Source of the DNA: Echinarachnius parma
Lineage: Eukaryota; Echinodermata; Echinoidea; Clypeasteroida; Echinarachniidae
Length of the DNA: 64,000 nt
Direction: 5' to 3'
NCBI GenBank assembly: GCA_037951105.1
Contig: JBAMJV010001340.1
Coordinates: 291,350-355,349, forward strand
Positions 1 through 13,306 of the stretch are shown in pieces; the first letter of the stretch is position 1, and each line of letters begins with the position of its first letter. The translations under genes and the position numbers were made by a program. The notes below the pieces were generated by a model, which saw nothing but the letters and a program-made list of their open reading frames with translations, did no database searches and was not told the origin of the DNA.

Positions 1-304
1 CCCAGCGGTGCAATCAGCCATAATTTGTTTTCCTTTTTTTTCTTTTCTTTTTTTATTATTATTATTTGTTTTTCCCATGTCCCTTCCGGGGCGTCAAATT
101 TATATTTTTCTCACTCTAATTTTTATTTTTTTAAATTTTTATGTCCCTTCCAGGGCATCAAATTGATATTTTTTGACCAGTTTAAAAGTGTACCACATGA
201 AATTTGCGGTATTTGATGTTGCGAGATGCAGGATGAGCGCTACGTCATTGACGTTCTGGTTAAAATGTGTAATTCCGTTTGATGTATTCCGCAATCCCAG
301 ATTA
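1..304. other. AT-rich non-coding flank
   Basis: Pyrimidine-rich start (T runs, (ATT)n) followed by two partial copies of a short phrase resembling TGTCCCTTCCGGGGCGTCAA near positions 78 and 142, about 64 bp apart. The overlapping 63-residue frame is low-complexity Phe/Ser and is not credible as a gene. I see nothing else here. Confidence 0.5.
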
Positions 305-838
305 GCATCAAATGCTCTTCTAATGAGTTTTGACTGATAATGGAATAATCATCCGAACAATCTCTTCACTCTGCACCAACATCCCTGTAGTAATCGTGGA
401 ATCGCACGTAGGATATGATTATGCATAGGGTCTAGGGCGTAGGAGACGTAGAAGTGCGTAGGATACAGCCCATAAATGCCTGTCAAAACGTCGATTTTAC
501 CAGAAATTATGTGAAATTCCAGAGAAATATTTCATCTATGGCAAAGACAAATAGTTTAATTTATAGGGAAATACAATGTATTTCCATTTTAAGTTCATCT
601 TATGCTTGTTTAGTAGATGAGAAACAGTACCAACGCTATTAATTTTGGGCAAACAAATCGCCCCCACCCCCCCCCCCCCCCCCCTCTCCCCTGGCAATAT
701 GTTGCCCGTACTCCCATTGTGTAATACAATCACTTTGTTTCAAGAACAATAGAATATAATGTCAATATTAATGATTGCTACAATCAAGTGGCAGATTTTG
801 AAGTGGTATATATATATATCTAAGGTACGGGGCAATGT
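305..838 (+). repeat. Dispersed duplicate, copy 1 (pairs with 23,875-24,388)
   Basis: This block is nearly identical to 23,875-24,388, including the phrase TGCTCTTCTAATGAG, a poly-C run (about 662-685 here, 24,219-24,237 there) and a (TA)n stretch ending in AAGGTACGGGGCAATGTG. It carries no plausible gene. The second copy sits directly against the truncated 5' edge of segmental copy D, so the two were joined by a rearrangement. Confidence 0.8.
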
Positions 839-1127
839 GATTACAACAACTAATAATAGGCTGATTATAATGTGAGTGTTTGTGTTATTATTTAAGCACC
901 TATTACAAATTTGTTCAAACTTGTTTCAAGTGCTTGTTTCAAGTGCTTGTCAGGGATTCAAAGATGATTTGGAAATTAAAATAAACCTACATCAACACAA
1001 CAAATGTTGGCCTCTGCCCCTCCTTAAAAACACATTTAGAAAGATACAAAATATATTCAATACCTACCAATTCTTTTTATAAGCAAACATACTCTGTCGC
1101 CAATTATCTCGTGACAGTGCTCATAAT
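839..1127. other. Unremarkable AT-rich spacer
   Basis: No open frame with recognisable content and no repeat shared with the rest of the window, apart from a short local doubling of CAAGTGCTTGT near 925-950. Confidence 0.4.
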
Positions 1128-1131
1128 TTAA

Positions 1132-1628
1132 GAGATGGTTAGTTTTGGTATAGAGAGTACAGTTTTGGTCAAACTGAATTTAAGTAACCAGAACCTGCAT
1201 CAAAGTGAAAGTTATAACTCCACCATGCACAAAAGGTATACAAAATGACAAACGACTAAGTAAAAAGCCTGGTATCATTTTTTTTAATGGAGCCGTTAAA
1301 ACTCAAAAGGGCGCTTTTTAAATTACTCATTGGTTTCAACCATTTTTAATCTAAAATTGTGCATGTGATGCTTTTTAAAAATGATTAAATAGAGAGATCG
1401 CCAATAACTATGTAAACCCTCTTTTAAGCATTCTATAACTGGGGCCCCCGGTCTATTCCGATCGGATATATGTATTTATACATGTATGTCAGCCGTCTCC
1501 AAACCGATTCAGATCAAATAAAGTTTATTCTGTAAATAAAATTGTATGCTCTTTGACAATCAGTTATCTATTATTTATAAACAAATGTTTTCGTACAGCG
1601 CCCATTAAACCTAAACTCAACTATCCCT
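1132..1628. mobile_element. T2/Kolobok-like MITE, degenerate left end
   Basis: The right end reads ACTCAACTATCCCT followed by TTAA (1,629-1,632). The left end (GAGATGGTTAGTTTTGG) is a decayed version preceded by TTAA at 1,128-1,131. The body matches the elements at 21,159-21,719 and 22,186-22,760, including the stretch about phenotype-neutral 'opposite strand' similarity to their right halves. TTAA target duplication with AGGG..CCCT ends is the hallmark of the T2/Kolobok group. No transposase frame is present, so it is nonautonomous. A partial relative lies at about 8,480-8,650. Confidence 0.7.
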
Positions 1629-1645
1629 TTAAAGTATCAGTACTG

Positions 1646-2000
1646 TGTGGATGTGGTGTGGCTAGATTGGTAGAACGCGCTTTCCGATCTTGAGATCCCG
1701 AGTTCGAACCCTGCCCACCGCGTTTGTCCTTCAGCAAGACACTTTATCCACAATTGCTGCTCTCTATACCAATGTGTATAAATGGGGACCCGGTAGGAGG
1801 TGAAAGCCTTTATATGAAGGACCTTCTCAATGCCAATGAGCCGCTTGGAAGGAATGCTCCCCAGGGAGTGGAGATGGTGCACACAATGTGAGTTGGTTTG
1901 CATGGTATTCTATGACCGGGGTAATAATATCATTGTAAAGCGCTTAGAGATGATTATCAATCATATTAGGCACTATATAAATCGAGTATATTATTATTAT
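1646..2000 (+). mobile_element. tRNA-derived SINE, full length
   Basis: The head (about 1,650-1,722) has an A-box-like TGGCTAGATTGG and a B box GAGTTCGAACCC, as in a tRNA gene with an internal RNA polymerase III promoter. The central part (CCTTCAGCAAGACACTTTAT) resembles cores shared by several vertebrate and invertebrate SINEs, from memory. The tail has AAGCGCTTAGAGATG, GGCACTATATAAATCGAG and (ATT)n, typical of SINEs that borrow a LINE 3' end. The 5-bp duplication TACTG flanks it (1,641-1,645 and 2,001-2,005), and copy B has the empty site AGTACTGCAAAAG at about 8,663. Minus-strand relatives lie at 14,229 and 26,387. Confidence 0.88.
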
Positions 2001-2283
2001 TACTGCAAAAGACAATTAAAACAAATGTGCTGTATGTATTTGGGCTGAAATGAATTAGCTACATCCAAACACATGTTGATACCGGTCCTTCTTTAAAAAC
2101 TTATGCACAATTTCATTCTAAGATTTAGCTAGGCAGTTATGTATATACTAAATTAACCATATGGGTCCCATTGCAGAAAGAGATATAATCGATTATAAGT
2201 CACAATGAATTGTAAATGAGTAAAATTAATGTGCTCTTTTAACCGATCAGATTTGCGCATTTAGAACACATGATCTGATTAAT

Positions 2284-2664
2284 ACATTAATTGTCAAAAT
2301 CCTCAAAAATTACTTGGAACTTTTATGGTCTCCTCTCATACCTTATCATATTCATATAAACAATAAAAGTATGGGACAGGTTTCGAATTTTCAAATTTCC
2401 ATTTCGTTCAAAAGATATTTACGATTGAAGTGTTTAGATATCTAATTTTTGTCGACGGGATAATTAATTTCATGCCGTGTACAAAGTAAGTACAATGAGT
2501 TAGTAAATATCACTTTGCATTTGTGCTCAGATCTCAGCCAAAAAACATCAAATTAAAGTGAAATGTTCACACATTACTTTGTGGACATATCAGATCACTC
2601 CAATACACATTTTTATTAATTACAAATCACATTTTGCACTTGCCAACAAAGTTACAAGATCCCT
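2284..2664. mobile_element. T2-like MITE, subfamily b, left end lost
   Basis: Homologous to the intact element at 13,307-13,664: it shares CAAAATCCTCAAAA, ATGGGACAGGTTTCG and the right end AGATCCCT plus TTAA (2,665-2,668). The outer left end (AGGGACTTAGTAAC) is missing. Copy C has the same truncated version (about 15,400-15,717), while copy B lacks the block here, so it arose before the A/C split or was lost from B. Confidence 0.65.
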
Positions 2665-4720
2665 TTAATTGTAACTTACAATCGATTGTGTCTAATTCTA
2701 CAACGGGGCCATGGAGTATTATGGAAGAGATGCAAACTTATTGACTGAAGTTTTACATTTATGACAGGACATGACTAGGAGTGCCGTGGTAATGGTATAT
2801 TGGTTCGAACCTCAGCATCTTTCGATGCGAGGCAAGTGGGTTGGATTGTCGATTTGAGTTCGGTTTATTATTTTGGTTTGATCTGGTGTCGTTTTGGTTC
2901 GGTCAAGTTGTTTTATCAATGCCGAATATACAATGGATTTGGGCGCGAATGCAGACTGGACCTATCTTTCGTTTCCCCAAAACTTACATTCGGCCACTTG
3001 ACATCAACCGAATTTGTCGATGTGGTGTTGGGATACCGGTTTGGTTCAATGTTACTAGGCCAATTAAGTTTCTCTCCTTCATCCTGCAACAACGTTATTT
3101 CATCCTTGTTAATATATCTTTCTATGGTTCTATAAAGTTCGATTTTGCATATCTCATTCGTAATAATGTATTTATTTTCTTCCACGTCTATATTGACACT
3201 ACATGTTTTCCTCTTTAGCATGTTTAGAGTTGACTTAATCATGCCGCTGTAATGTTTCCTTTCCTTTGTCGTGTTATCAGGTTATCTTTCATATCAAATC
3301 TAAGATGCACTTCATTCAAGATGAACCTATACAAGTGTTGGTCTAAGATCATCATTTAGCTATTAATAACAATTATCTTTACATTATATTTTGTCTCGAT
3401 AATGTTTGTCAGATATACATTATGAAATAACCTTTGTGTAGATATTTGTGTTTAAACAAAAACGTGATTTCTATATTCTACAGGCTCATAATCTGATAAC
3501 AAAATGATGAGCCGCTCATCGTTTTATGAAAACGGGGGTCACATTATAAAATTATGATCCGCATGATTCTTCGTGCCATAAGTACATGAAGTAAGAGGCA
3601 TTAGATCCCCAGAATCAATATTCTAAGTGAATTTCATTATTAAAGGACAATGAAATCCAAAAGAATTATTGTATGAACTATAAGGATGAAAAGTCCCTGA
3701 AAATTTGAGCACAATCGGTCAAGAAATAAGAAAACTGTGGCTTGAAAAGAGCCATTTATTTCTACGAATGACTTAAATTGGCAACGCACTCTGGCAAAGT
3801 TGTGGATCCCTATACATTTTGTACACTTTTTTTTCAATTTTCTCAACATTTATGTTTACACTTCGTTTGAGTTCAACATATGTTTTGTAAAAGCAACATT
3901 TTGCTTGGGTTTCATTGTCCTTTAAGGGCTTCGCATTGTTTGAGTATAGGTATTCCCGTTCAAAAATGTATGAATATTGACATTTATTATGGAGAGACGC
4001 CGTAAACAATTTTAACTGGATTTTAACTATTTTCTTTAATTAGTTTCGAGTCAATTTATTATTTTTTGATTAACCCCTTGTATCGTTTTGCTTCTTTTTT
4101 TCTTCGTAGCGTGGTCGGACTGACTTTGGGGGACACACATTATTGTAAGGATCTTACGTTTTTTCGTTATTTTTGTCCTCTCAAATGTTCCCCTTATGTC
4201 TGTTTATTGTTTGTGTCAAATTATTGGGGAACCGTGCCCCCATGCCCCCCCCCCCCCTCCCCTCCCCTCCCGCCAATGACCAGGAGAATGCATTTCGGGA
4301 ACGATCCAAGTGAGTGCGCGGTTAGAAAGGAATGACATGAAATGATAGAGTTGTCTTCATTATCTCAATGTATAACAAATAAAGTTACTTTTATTTTATT
4401 AATTTAAACGAGATGTTTTGTACTATAAGGAAGGCACAATTTTCTTCTAGTTATATGGAATTGACATACTTCATAATGGTTTAATATAATTGATGTATAC
4501 ATAATATGTATCAACTATTTGTCCTGTTTACCCTGTCTCTTGTCATTTTGATATTGATAGTGCGCCTCTGAATAACATCTCTAGATTGATGGCTTAATTT
4601 ATAATATATACTGGACTATTGTGAGTATCATTATTATCATCATTAGGTTGCCTTCTTCTTAAGTTTCCACCCCGTTCTCGGTGCTTTATTACATATTCAG
4701 TAACCACATATATACTGGTT

Positions 4721-4780
4721 TAAACACCTGTGTAGGTGTTTATATTTGCATAGCCGCTTATGTATAATCATACATAAGCG
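4721..4780. other. Twin perfect hairpins
   Basis: Two adjacent inverted repeats: TAAACACC/GGTGTTTA (4,721-4,742, 6-nt loop) and CGCTTATGTAT/ATACATAAGCG (4,755-4,780, 4-nt loop). Both are kept in copy B (about 11,225-11,287) and copy C (about 17,807-17,865). In C the second stem carries one change (CATAAGTG) that still allows a G-U pair. The function is unknown; it may be a transposon-end remnant. Confidence 0.65.
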
Positions 4781-5264
4781 TATTATAGACTTCTTCGCCT
4801 TTGATGTCATATTCAATATGATGTTTATCATGATAAATCAAATAGCGTGGTGTTTGGCCTGCTTAGATCTAAACAATTATTGACCTATACCATATATTTA
4901 CGCAAAGAGAGTTATGATGCTGGAGATACCAAAACCCTGCACTAATTTGTATTTCATGTTTTGCAAATGCAATTATTAATGTATGTAAAAGACTGTAACA
5001 TTGAAACAACCTTGTCTTTGCCAAATAGTGTATGCTGTTTTAGAAGAAGGCATCAAAATAAATTTGTGATGAGGCCTTTATAATGGCTTGAAAATCTAAA
5101 TTTTATATTTGTACCGACGGTGTAGGGTTTGGAATATCCGGTCACATTATTATTGATATCCCAGTCTGTATGAATGATTTAAACGTAAATCTTTAACGAA
5201 ATAAAATATTTCAAACTAAGATCCAGTTAATTTCTGCATTGCAACCAATTTATTCCATACTATA

Positions 5265-6329
5265 CACTACTCACAACAAGTAAGTACCCCCCTAGCATTT
5301 TGTCATATATCTCAAAAAGTATTTCACCGATTTTTATCATTCAAACGGTAATGGATGCGCAATTTTATTATGCACAATGTGAGTGGTAAATGGTTGCCAT
5401 AGCGTTAAGTTTTTATCATTAAAAAAGGAATTTTCTAAAACAAAGTACCAAAACAAAAGTTGCACTTTCAGTTTTATTTGGCATAAAGCATGTCCCAGAA
5501 TTAATTACAACGGGACTTTCTGTAACGATAACTTTAAAGATAGTAGATCAATCAGAATGATATTTCAGGGTATGAAACTTTAACTTATTACCTACATCTT
5601 GCAGAAAACCCTATTCGATTTGCTTCGGTGGTCATGGAGAATGAGGATCTTTTGTCAATCATGTCAGATGTCCCTTCCCTCCAGGTTTTATAAGGAGACG
5701 TGTTGTCCATTTACAACGGGACTTTCTGCAACGATAACTTTAAACTAGCAGATCAATCAGAATAAAATTTCAGGGAATAAAATTATAACTTATTACCTAC
5801 ATCTTGCAGAAAACCCTATTCGATTTGCTTCATTTTGTACACGAGTAAGCTTTTGAAAACTGGTTCCACTGTGAACAATACAGCAGTAGTACTTAATTAC
5901 ATAACAGATTCGTGAATTAGGCCAACTCCAATACAGATGAAAACAGGACATGACTTCGGCCATTCGAATCCCCAGCAACTTCATATTGAAAGGCCTTTTG
6001 TTTTAGAAAAATGCAATGCAGCAGTAGTAGTGGATTGCATAATAGATTTGTGTGGCGGAAAATCTTTAATAAAGATGTTTACTCGTATACAAAATGTACC
6101 CACTATGCCAAATAAAACTGAAATTGCAACTTTTTTTTTTGGTACTTTGTTTTAGAAAATTATTTTTTTTAATGATGAAAACGTCACGTTATGGCAACCA
6201 TTTACCACTCACATTGTGCGTAATAAAATTGCGCATCCACTACCGTATGAATGATAAAAATTGGTGAATACTTTTTGAGATGTATATATGACAAAATGCT
6301 AGGGGGGTACTTACTTGTTGTGAGTAGTG
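5265..6329. mobile_element. 1,065-bp TA-flanked MITE, Tc1/mariner-like
   Basis: Long terminal inverted repeats of about 200 bp start CACTACTCACAACAAG and end CTTGTTGTGAGTAGTG. The flanking dinucleotide TA is duplicated (5,263-5,264 and 6,330-6,331). Copies B and C have the uninterrupted site (CATGCTATATATTTCGATTG, about 11,767 and 18,347), so insertion is specific to copy A. A direct duplication of about 210 bp lies inside: the block with TTACAACGGGACTTTCTG near 5,507 recurs near 5,712. The TA duplication suggests Tc1/mariner or a similar superfamily. No transposase frame is present. Confidence 0.9.
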
Positions 6330-6619
6330 TATATTCCGATTGGAAACAGCACAGTCTTTGAAGATCCTTTAGCTGGGATATACAGAAACATTGATGAGTA
6401 ATACAATTATAGCAATATTTCATATGTGTGTAGCTCATTTTGTATAACTACTCATGTAATGATGTAAACCATGCGGAATCTTGTTAAATACATTATATCG
6501 TATGCACTTCGATATACAAATTAGTTAAACGCACATATTATTATTCGGTTCTGCAGATGCATAAAACGCTCAATGTAAATCCTAATAGTATGCATTATAT
6601 TTAGAGACATTCATATTAA

Positions 6620-6993
6620 AGGGATCTAGTAACTTCGTTAACATGAGCAAAAACTGACGAAGGGTTGATGTGTATTATTGTGATCTGATATGTCCACTTA
6701 GTGATGTGTGAACATTCCATGATTGGCATATGACCGAGGAATAATGAGCGAAAATGCAAAGTGATATTTGCTAACGCATTTCACTAACTGTATACACAGT
6801 TTAAAGTCTAGACTTCCAAAATCCGACCACTTCAATCATAAATATCTTCATAATGTGAGCGAAATTCGGGAAACCAAAACCTGACAATTTATGTTTCTAT
6901 CGGTAGTACGTATACAATGAGGTGGCTAGAGTTCATAACTTACTTAGAACTTCTAAGTAAGTTTTGTGGTTTTTATACTGTTATTAGATCCCT
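6620..6993. mobile_element. T2-like MITE, subfamily b, in copy A
   Basis: Left end AGGGATCTAGTAACTTCGTT preceded by TTAA (6,616-6,619); right end GTTATTAGATCCCT followed by TTGA, a one-base decay of TTAA. Near the right end is a perfect 12-bp-stem hairpin (6,937-6,963, AACTTACTTAGA paired with TCTAAGTAAGTT). The same insertion is present in copies B and C, so it predates the segmental duplication. Confidence 0.75.
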
Positions 6994-7872
6994 TTGATAT
7001 ACGAGTCATTCCAGGTTTGATTCCACTAAATTGAGTAACAAATGCACGATTGATCCTAAATGTATGTATACACGGATGATTCCTCCTCTAAAGGACGTAT
7101 TCATAAAACTATTCAAATTGTAATGTGCGTGCCTTATTTGAAATCAAATTAAATCAGTACATAATGCAATGTACACAAATCAAATTCAAGTGATGCGTCT
7201 AATTCTGATTGTCATTTATATCCTGCCTTCATGAATAGTTTAGATTTATGCATAACGATGGATTATTATGGTGTAAACATTTATTTCCCATGATATTAAC
7301 AGGGAAATGGGAGCTATATAAATACCACCTCCCTGATATAAACATGAACTACCTCACAAGGCGGATGTAAGGTCAATGGTTATCCCAGGTGACATGATTA
7401 TGAGCCAGCGACATTTTTGCTCCGAAAATAATAATGCGCAGTTTGCAATCTGTCTCAGTGTAGATTTTGTCGCGGCCGGAGCATTTGCCTAAATTTCCGG
7501 GGCAAATGTCGTTGGAACAAAAGTGATTGAACAAAGCCATTTAAGTTTTCATTTCGTTGTATTTCGTTTATGTCAAACATCTAACAAAAAAGATCTTTGT
7601 ACAGTATTAAAATTATTTCGAATCAAGAACAGGATAAGTAAACAAATCAGTTCGACCAGAATTCATGGTAATGTGAAAGGGACTATATTTATGTATTTTT
7701 GAAAAACGAGGCTACCAGCATGTGGTCTCAGTTAATCGACATAAGGTACATAAAGGGACGTTTTTATTAATACATTCAGACGATTTTATTTGAAGAAGTT
7801 ATTAATGTGAGTTGTTTGTTTTTATGTGTAAAGGGAAATTGTATACGACTTAGTTGTGAATGTGTGTATTAG

Positions 7873-7900
7873 CAGTGGCGTAGCGTGGTCGGACTGATTG
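7873..7900. mobile_element. Collapsed hAT-like MITE remnant
   Basis: Only 28 bp remain, starting with the terminus CAGTGGCGTAGC, between two perfect copies of the 8-bp duplication TGTATTAG (7,865-7,872 and 7,901-7,908). Full-length versions occupy the same locus in copies B, C and D. The whole interior and the right terminus are gone, yet both target duplications survive intact. Confidence 0.75.
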
Positions 7901-8503
7901 TGTATTAGTGCAAATAATTATGCATTTTTGTATAGCAAAGGGTTTCATGGGTGAACAATGGAAGGATATATATGGGTGAAAATTAATGAGTTTATGAGTG
8001 GTGATGAGTACTAGTAATTGTGCATTGTACTGGGCCAATTTGTGTTGAAAAGGGGGAATATATCACCTTACGAAATTACAAGCCTAATCTTTACTCAGTT
8101 CTGTGTATCTCAGTAACTATTATATACAAAACACTTCCAGTAGATTCCAAGCGATATTGGCAATCATTGATATTCACATTATATTACATTGTTCTTCAAA
8201 CAAATTGAATAGACAATGTGAGTAAATGCTGTGGAAATAGCATTAGATAATTGTTTTCTATTCAACATCAAAACACATCAATAGTCACATGACTGAATTT
8301 GAGGCGCTAGCAAAATATAAATGCCGGTGGGGGCGGAATTTCATTAAACGGTACGGCTCTGAAACGGTATATTTTATTCGGGGCTGTAAATTAAAACACT
8401 GATTTCCTATTGTGGGGATTATTATTGATTATTTTGACAATTTTGAAAAAGGTGTAAGCATTTTTAATTTTTTTCTGTAAATCATCGAATAAATCTGGTC
8501 CCC

Positions 8504-8523
8504 ATATATCCGATCGGATATAT
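8504..8523. other. 20-bp perfect palindrome
   Basis: ATATATCCGATCGGATATAT is fully self-complementary. It lies in a fragment related to the right part of the T2-like MITE at 1,132; there the equivalent reads CCGATCGGATATATG at about 1,457. No role can be assigned. Confidence 0.5.
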
Positions 8524-9031
8524 TTATTGACATTTTAGCCGTCTCTGAACCGATTTCGATCAAATAAAGTTTATTCTGTAATTAAAATTGTATGCTCTTT
8601 CAAAAAAATATGTTGTGCAGCGCCCTCTATACCAAAACTCAACTATTCGTTTAAAGTAGCAGTACTGCAAAAGACTATTAACAAAGAATTGGCTACATCC
8701 AACACACGTTGATACCGGTCCTTCTTGAACAAATTATGCACAATTTCATTATAAGATTTAACTGCTCAGTTATCTATATACTCGTAAAGCCCCGTTTCAG
8801 AAAGAGATACAATCGATTGTAAGTTACAATTAATTTTAAATAAGAAAATGTGCTTGTTTAACAGATCTGATTTGCGCATTTAGAACACATGTCCTGACTT
8901 ATACGATCGATTGTATATATTTCTACAACGGGGCCATGGAGTTTTATTGAAGAGATAGATGCAAACGTATTGACTTAAGTTTTACATATATTGTGTAGTT
9001 GTAGCTGACAATATACAGTATACATAATGAA

Positions 9032-9190
9032 TGGGAGTGCCGTGGTAATGGTATATGGGTTCGAACCTTAGCATCTTTCAATGCGAGGCAAGTGGGTTTG
9101 ATTCCCAACCGCTGCATTGTGCCCTTCAGCAAGACATTTCATTGGCATAAGTTGCTCGAAACCCAATAGTAATTGGGGTACTGTCGGGCT
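9032..9190 (+). mobile_element. tRNA-derived SINE fragment
   Basis: GTGCCGTGGTAATGG resembles an A box and GGGTTTGATTCCC resembles a B box. TGCCCTTCAGCAAGACAT is close to the central part of the SINE at 1,646. The 3' tail is missing. Copies A and C keep only the first 60 bp (about 2,780-2,838 and 15,830-15,888), where the similarity stops inside the head and joins a GGTTCGG-rich segment. Confidence 0.6.
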
Positions 9191-12070
9191 GGATGCGGTT
9201 TGGATTCGGACTCCCGTTTAAAATGATATACATGATACAATATATCGATTGGATTATTCCGAGCGGGTTTGAAATAATTCACTTCGACAAATGTAGGAGT
9301 CCGGATTCAAACAGCATCGAGCTCGACATGCAGCATTCCAATAACAGACCGAACCGAAACAGACAGCAACTGGAAACCGGTCCACCCCGGATTGTCGATT
9401 TGGGTTCGGTTTCGATCTGGTGTCGGTCTTCATGGTTGTTGTATTAATGCCGAATGTACACTGCAAATGCAGACCGACCTAGCTATCGTTCCCCCAAAAC
9501 AATCGGCCACTGCCAAATTGACATCAACCCGAATTTGTCGGTGTGGTGTCGGTACCGGTTCGGTTCAATGTTACTCGGTCAAAAAGGTTCTCTCCTTCAT
9601 CCTGCACCAACGTTATCTCATCCTTGTTAATATATCTTTCTATGGTTCTATAAAGTTCGATGTCTATAATAATAATAACGTACTTATTTTCTTCCACGAC
9701 CGTATTTACACTACATGTTGTCCTCTTTAAATTGACTTAATCATGCCGCTTTGATGTTTCCTTTACTTTTTCTAGATTGTGTCATATTATCAGATTATCT
9801 TTTATATCAAAACTAAGATGCACTTCAGTCAAGTTGCACCTACATGTGTTGGGTTAAGATCATCATTTCGCTATTAATAACAATAATATTTATATTATAT
9901 TTTGTCTCGATAATGTTTGTCAGATATACATTAGGAAATAACCTTTGTTTAGATATATGTGTTTAAACAAAAACGTGATTTCTATATTCTACAGGCTCAT
10001 AATCTGATACTAAAATCATGATGACCCCTTTCACAAAATGATGAGCCGCTCATCGTTTTATGAAAACGGGGGTCACATTATAAAATTATGATCCGCATGA
10101 TTCTTCGTGACATAAGTACATGAAGTAAGAGGCATTAGATCCCCAGAATCAATATTCTAAGTGAATTTCATTATTAAAGGACAATGAAATCCAAACAAAT
10201 TATTGTATGCACTATAAGGATGAAAAGTCCCTGAAAATTTGAGCACAATCGGTCAAGAAATAAGAAAACTGTGGCTTGAAAAGAGCCATTTATTTCTACG
10301 AATGACTTAAATTGGCAACGCACTCTGGCAAAGTTGTGGATCCCTATACATTTTGTACACTTTTTTTTCAATTTTCTCAACATTTATGTTTACCCTTCGT
10401 TTGAGTTCAACATATGTTTTGTAAAAGCAACATTTTGCTTGGGTTTCATTGTCCTTTAAGGGCTTCGCATTGTTTCAGTATAGGTATTCCCGTTCAAAAA
10501 TGTATGAATATAGACATTTATTATGGAGAGACGCCGTAAACAATTTTAACTGGATTTTAACTATTTTCTTTAATTAGTTTCGAGTCAATTTATAATTTTT
10601 TATTAACCCTTTGTATCGTTTCCTTCTTTTTTTCTTCGTAGCATGGTCGGACTGACCTTGGGGGACACACATTAATGTAAGGATCTTACGTTTTTTCGTT
10701 ATTTGTTTTCCTCAAATTTTCCCCTTATGTCTGTTTATTGTTTGTGTCAAATTATTGGGGGACCGTGCCCCATGCCCCACCCCCCCCCCTCCCGCCAATG
10801 TCCAAGGGAGGAGAATGCATTTCGGGAACGATCAAAGTGAGTGAGCGGTTAGAAAGGAATGACATGAAATGATAGAGTTGTCTTCATTATCTCAATGTAT
10901 AACAAAGAAAGTTACTTTTATTTTAATAATTTAAACGAGCTGTTTTGTATAAGGAAGGCACAATTTTCTTCTAGTTATATTGGAATTAAAATACTTTATA
11001 ATGGTTTAATATAATTGATGTATGCATAATATGTATCAACTATCTGTTCTGTTTACCCTGTCTCTTGTCATTTTGATATTGATAATGCGCCTCTGAATAA
11101 CATCTCTAGATTGATGGCTTAATTTATAATAAATACTGGACTATTGTGAGTATCATTATTATCATCATTAGGTTGCCTTTTTCTCAAGTTTCCACCCCGT
11201 TCTCGGTGCTTTATTACATACTGGTTTAAACACTTGTGTAGGTGTTTATATTTGCATAGCCGCTTATGTATAATCATACATAAGCGTTTATAAAAAATAG
11301 ACTTCTTCGCATTTGATGTCATATTCAATATGATGTTTATCATGATAAATCAAATAGCGTGGTGTTTGGCCTGCTTAGATCTAAACAATTATTGACCTAT
11401 ACCATATATTTACGCAAAGAGAGTTATGATGCTGGAGATACCAAAACCCTGCACTAATTTGTATTTCATGTTTTGCAAATGCAATTATTAATGTATGTAA
11501 AAGACTGTAACATTGAAACAACCATGTCTTTGCCAAATAGTGTATGCTGTTTTAGAAGAAGGCATCAAAATAAATTTGTGATGAGGCCTTTATAATGGCT
11601 TAACAAATCTCAATTTTGTATTTGTACCGACGGTGTAGGGGTTTGGATTATCCGGTCACATTATTATTGATATCCTAGTCTGTATGAATGATACGTACAT
11701 CTTAAACAAAATAAAGTATTTAAAACTAAGATCCAGTTAATTTCTCCATTGCAACCAATTTATTCCATGCTATATATTTCGATTGGAAACAGCACAGTCT
11801 TTGAAGATCCTTTAGCTGGGATTATATAGAAACATTGATGATTAATATAGCAATATTTCATATTTGTGTAGCTCTTTTTGTATAACTACTCATGTAATGA
11901 TGTAAACCATGCGTAATCTTGTTAAATGCAATAGTATATTTGTATTGTTATAATTATGCGATTCGATATACAAGTTATTTAAACGCAATTATTATTCGGT
12001 TCTGCAGATCTGTAAAACGCTCAATGTGTATCCTATAAGTATGCATTATATTTAGAGACATTCATATTAA

Positions 12071-12453
12071 AGGGATCTAGTAACTTCGTTGACATGTGCA
12101 TGAACTGACGAAGGATAGCTAAAGTGTGAATTATGTGATATGCTATGTCCAAATAGTGATGTGTGAAAATTCCATAAATGGCATAATTATGACCGAGGAA
12201 TAACGAGCGAAAATGAAAAGTGATATTTGCTAACGCATTTTACTAACTGTGTACACAGTTGAAAGTCTGGACCTCCAAATCCGACCACTTCAATCATAAA
12301 TATCTTCATAATGTGAGCGAAATTCGGGAAACCAAAACCTGACAATTTATGCTTCTATCGGTAGTACGTATACAATGAGGTGGCTAGAGTTCAGAACTTA
12401 CTTAGAACTTCTAAGTAAGTTTTGTGGTTTGTTATAAATGTTATTAGATCCCT
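12071..12453. mobile_element. T2-like MITE, subfamily b, in copy B
   Basis: Orthologue of the insertion at 6,620-6,993. TTAA (12,067-12,070) precedes AGGGATCTAGTAACTTCGTT, and the right end is GTTATTAGATCCCT followed by TTGA. The 12-bp hairpin near the right end is conserved (about 12,393-12,420). Confidence 0.75.
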
Positions 12454-13306
12454 TTGATATACGAGCGTCATTCCAGGTTTGATTCCACTAAATTGAGTAA
12501 CAAATGCACGATTGATCCTAAATGTATGTATACACGGATGATTCCTCCTCTAAAGGATGTATTAATAAAACTATTCAAATTGTAATGTGCGTGCCTTATT
12601 TGAAATCAAATTAAATCAGTACATAATGCAATGTACACAAATCAAAATCAAGTGATGCGTCAAATTCAAGTGATGCGTCTAATTCTGATTGTCATTTATA
12701 TCCTGCCTTCATGAATAGTTTAGATTTCTGCATAACGATGGATTCTTATGGTATAAACATTTATTTCCCATGTTACAAGCAGGGAAATGGGAGCTATATA
12801 GATACCACCTCCCTGATATAAACATCAACTACTACAACACGAGGCGGATGTAAGGTCAATGGTTATCCCAGGTGACATGATTATGAGCCAGCGACATTTG
12901 CTCCGAAAATAGGAATGCGCAGTTCGCAATCTGTCGCAGTGTAGATTTTGTCGCGGCCTGAGCATTTGCTTCAATTCCCAGGGCAAATGTCGTTGGAACA
13001 AAAGTGATTGAACAAAGCCATTTAAGTTTTCATTTCGTTTATATCAAACAGTTAACAAAAAAAATCTTTGTACAGTATTCAAATTAATTCGAATCAAGAA
13101 CAGGATAAGTAAACAAATCAGTTCGAACAGAATCCATTGTAATATCTACACGATATGGAGGACTTTATTTATGTATTTTTAAAAAAACTACGCATGTGAT
13201 CTCAGTCAATCGAAATAAGGTACATAAGGGGACGTTTGTTTATATATATTTATTATAGTAGGGTATGACATTACATTCAGACGATTTGATTTGAAGAAGT
13301 TATTAA

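Larger units (their letters stand above)
2054..8690 (+). repeat. Segmental repeat copy A (about 6.6 kb)
   Basis: It starts at GGCTACATCCAAACACATG, and the equivalent phrase recurs at about 8,692 and 15,177, giving periods of about 6.6 and 6.5 kb. Colinear blocks run through the whole length: the GGTTCGG-rich part (2,800-3,240), the CTCATCGTTTTATGAAAACG part, the twin hairpins and the terminal GCCGGTGGGGGCGGAAT phrase. Copy A uniquely carries the MITE at 5,265-6,329 and a collapsed hAT MITE at 7,873. Frames of 60-125 residues on both strands have no recognisable domain and shift between copies, so I call none of them genes. Confidence 0.85.
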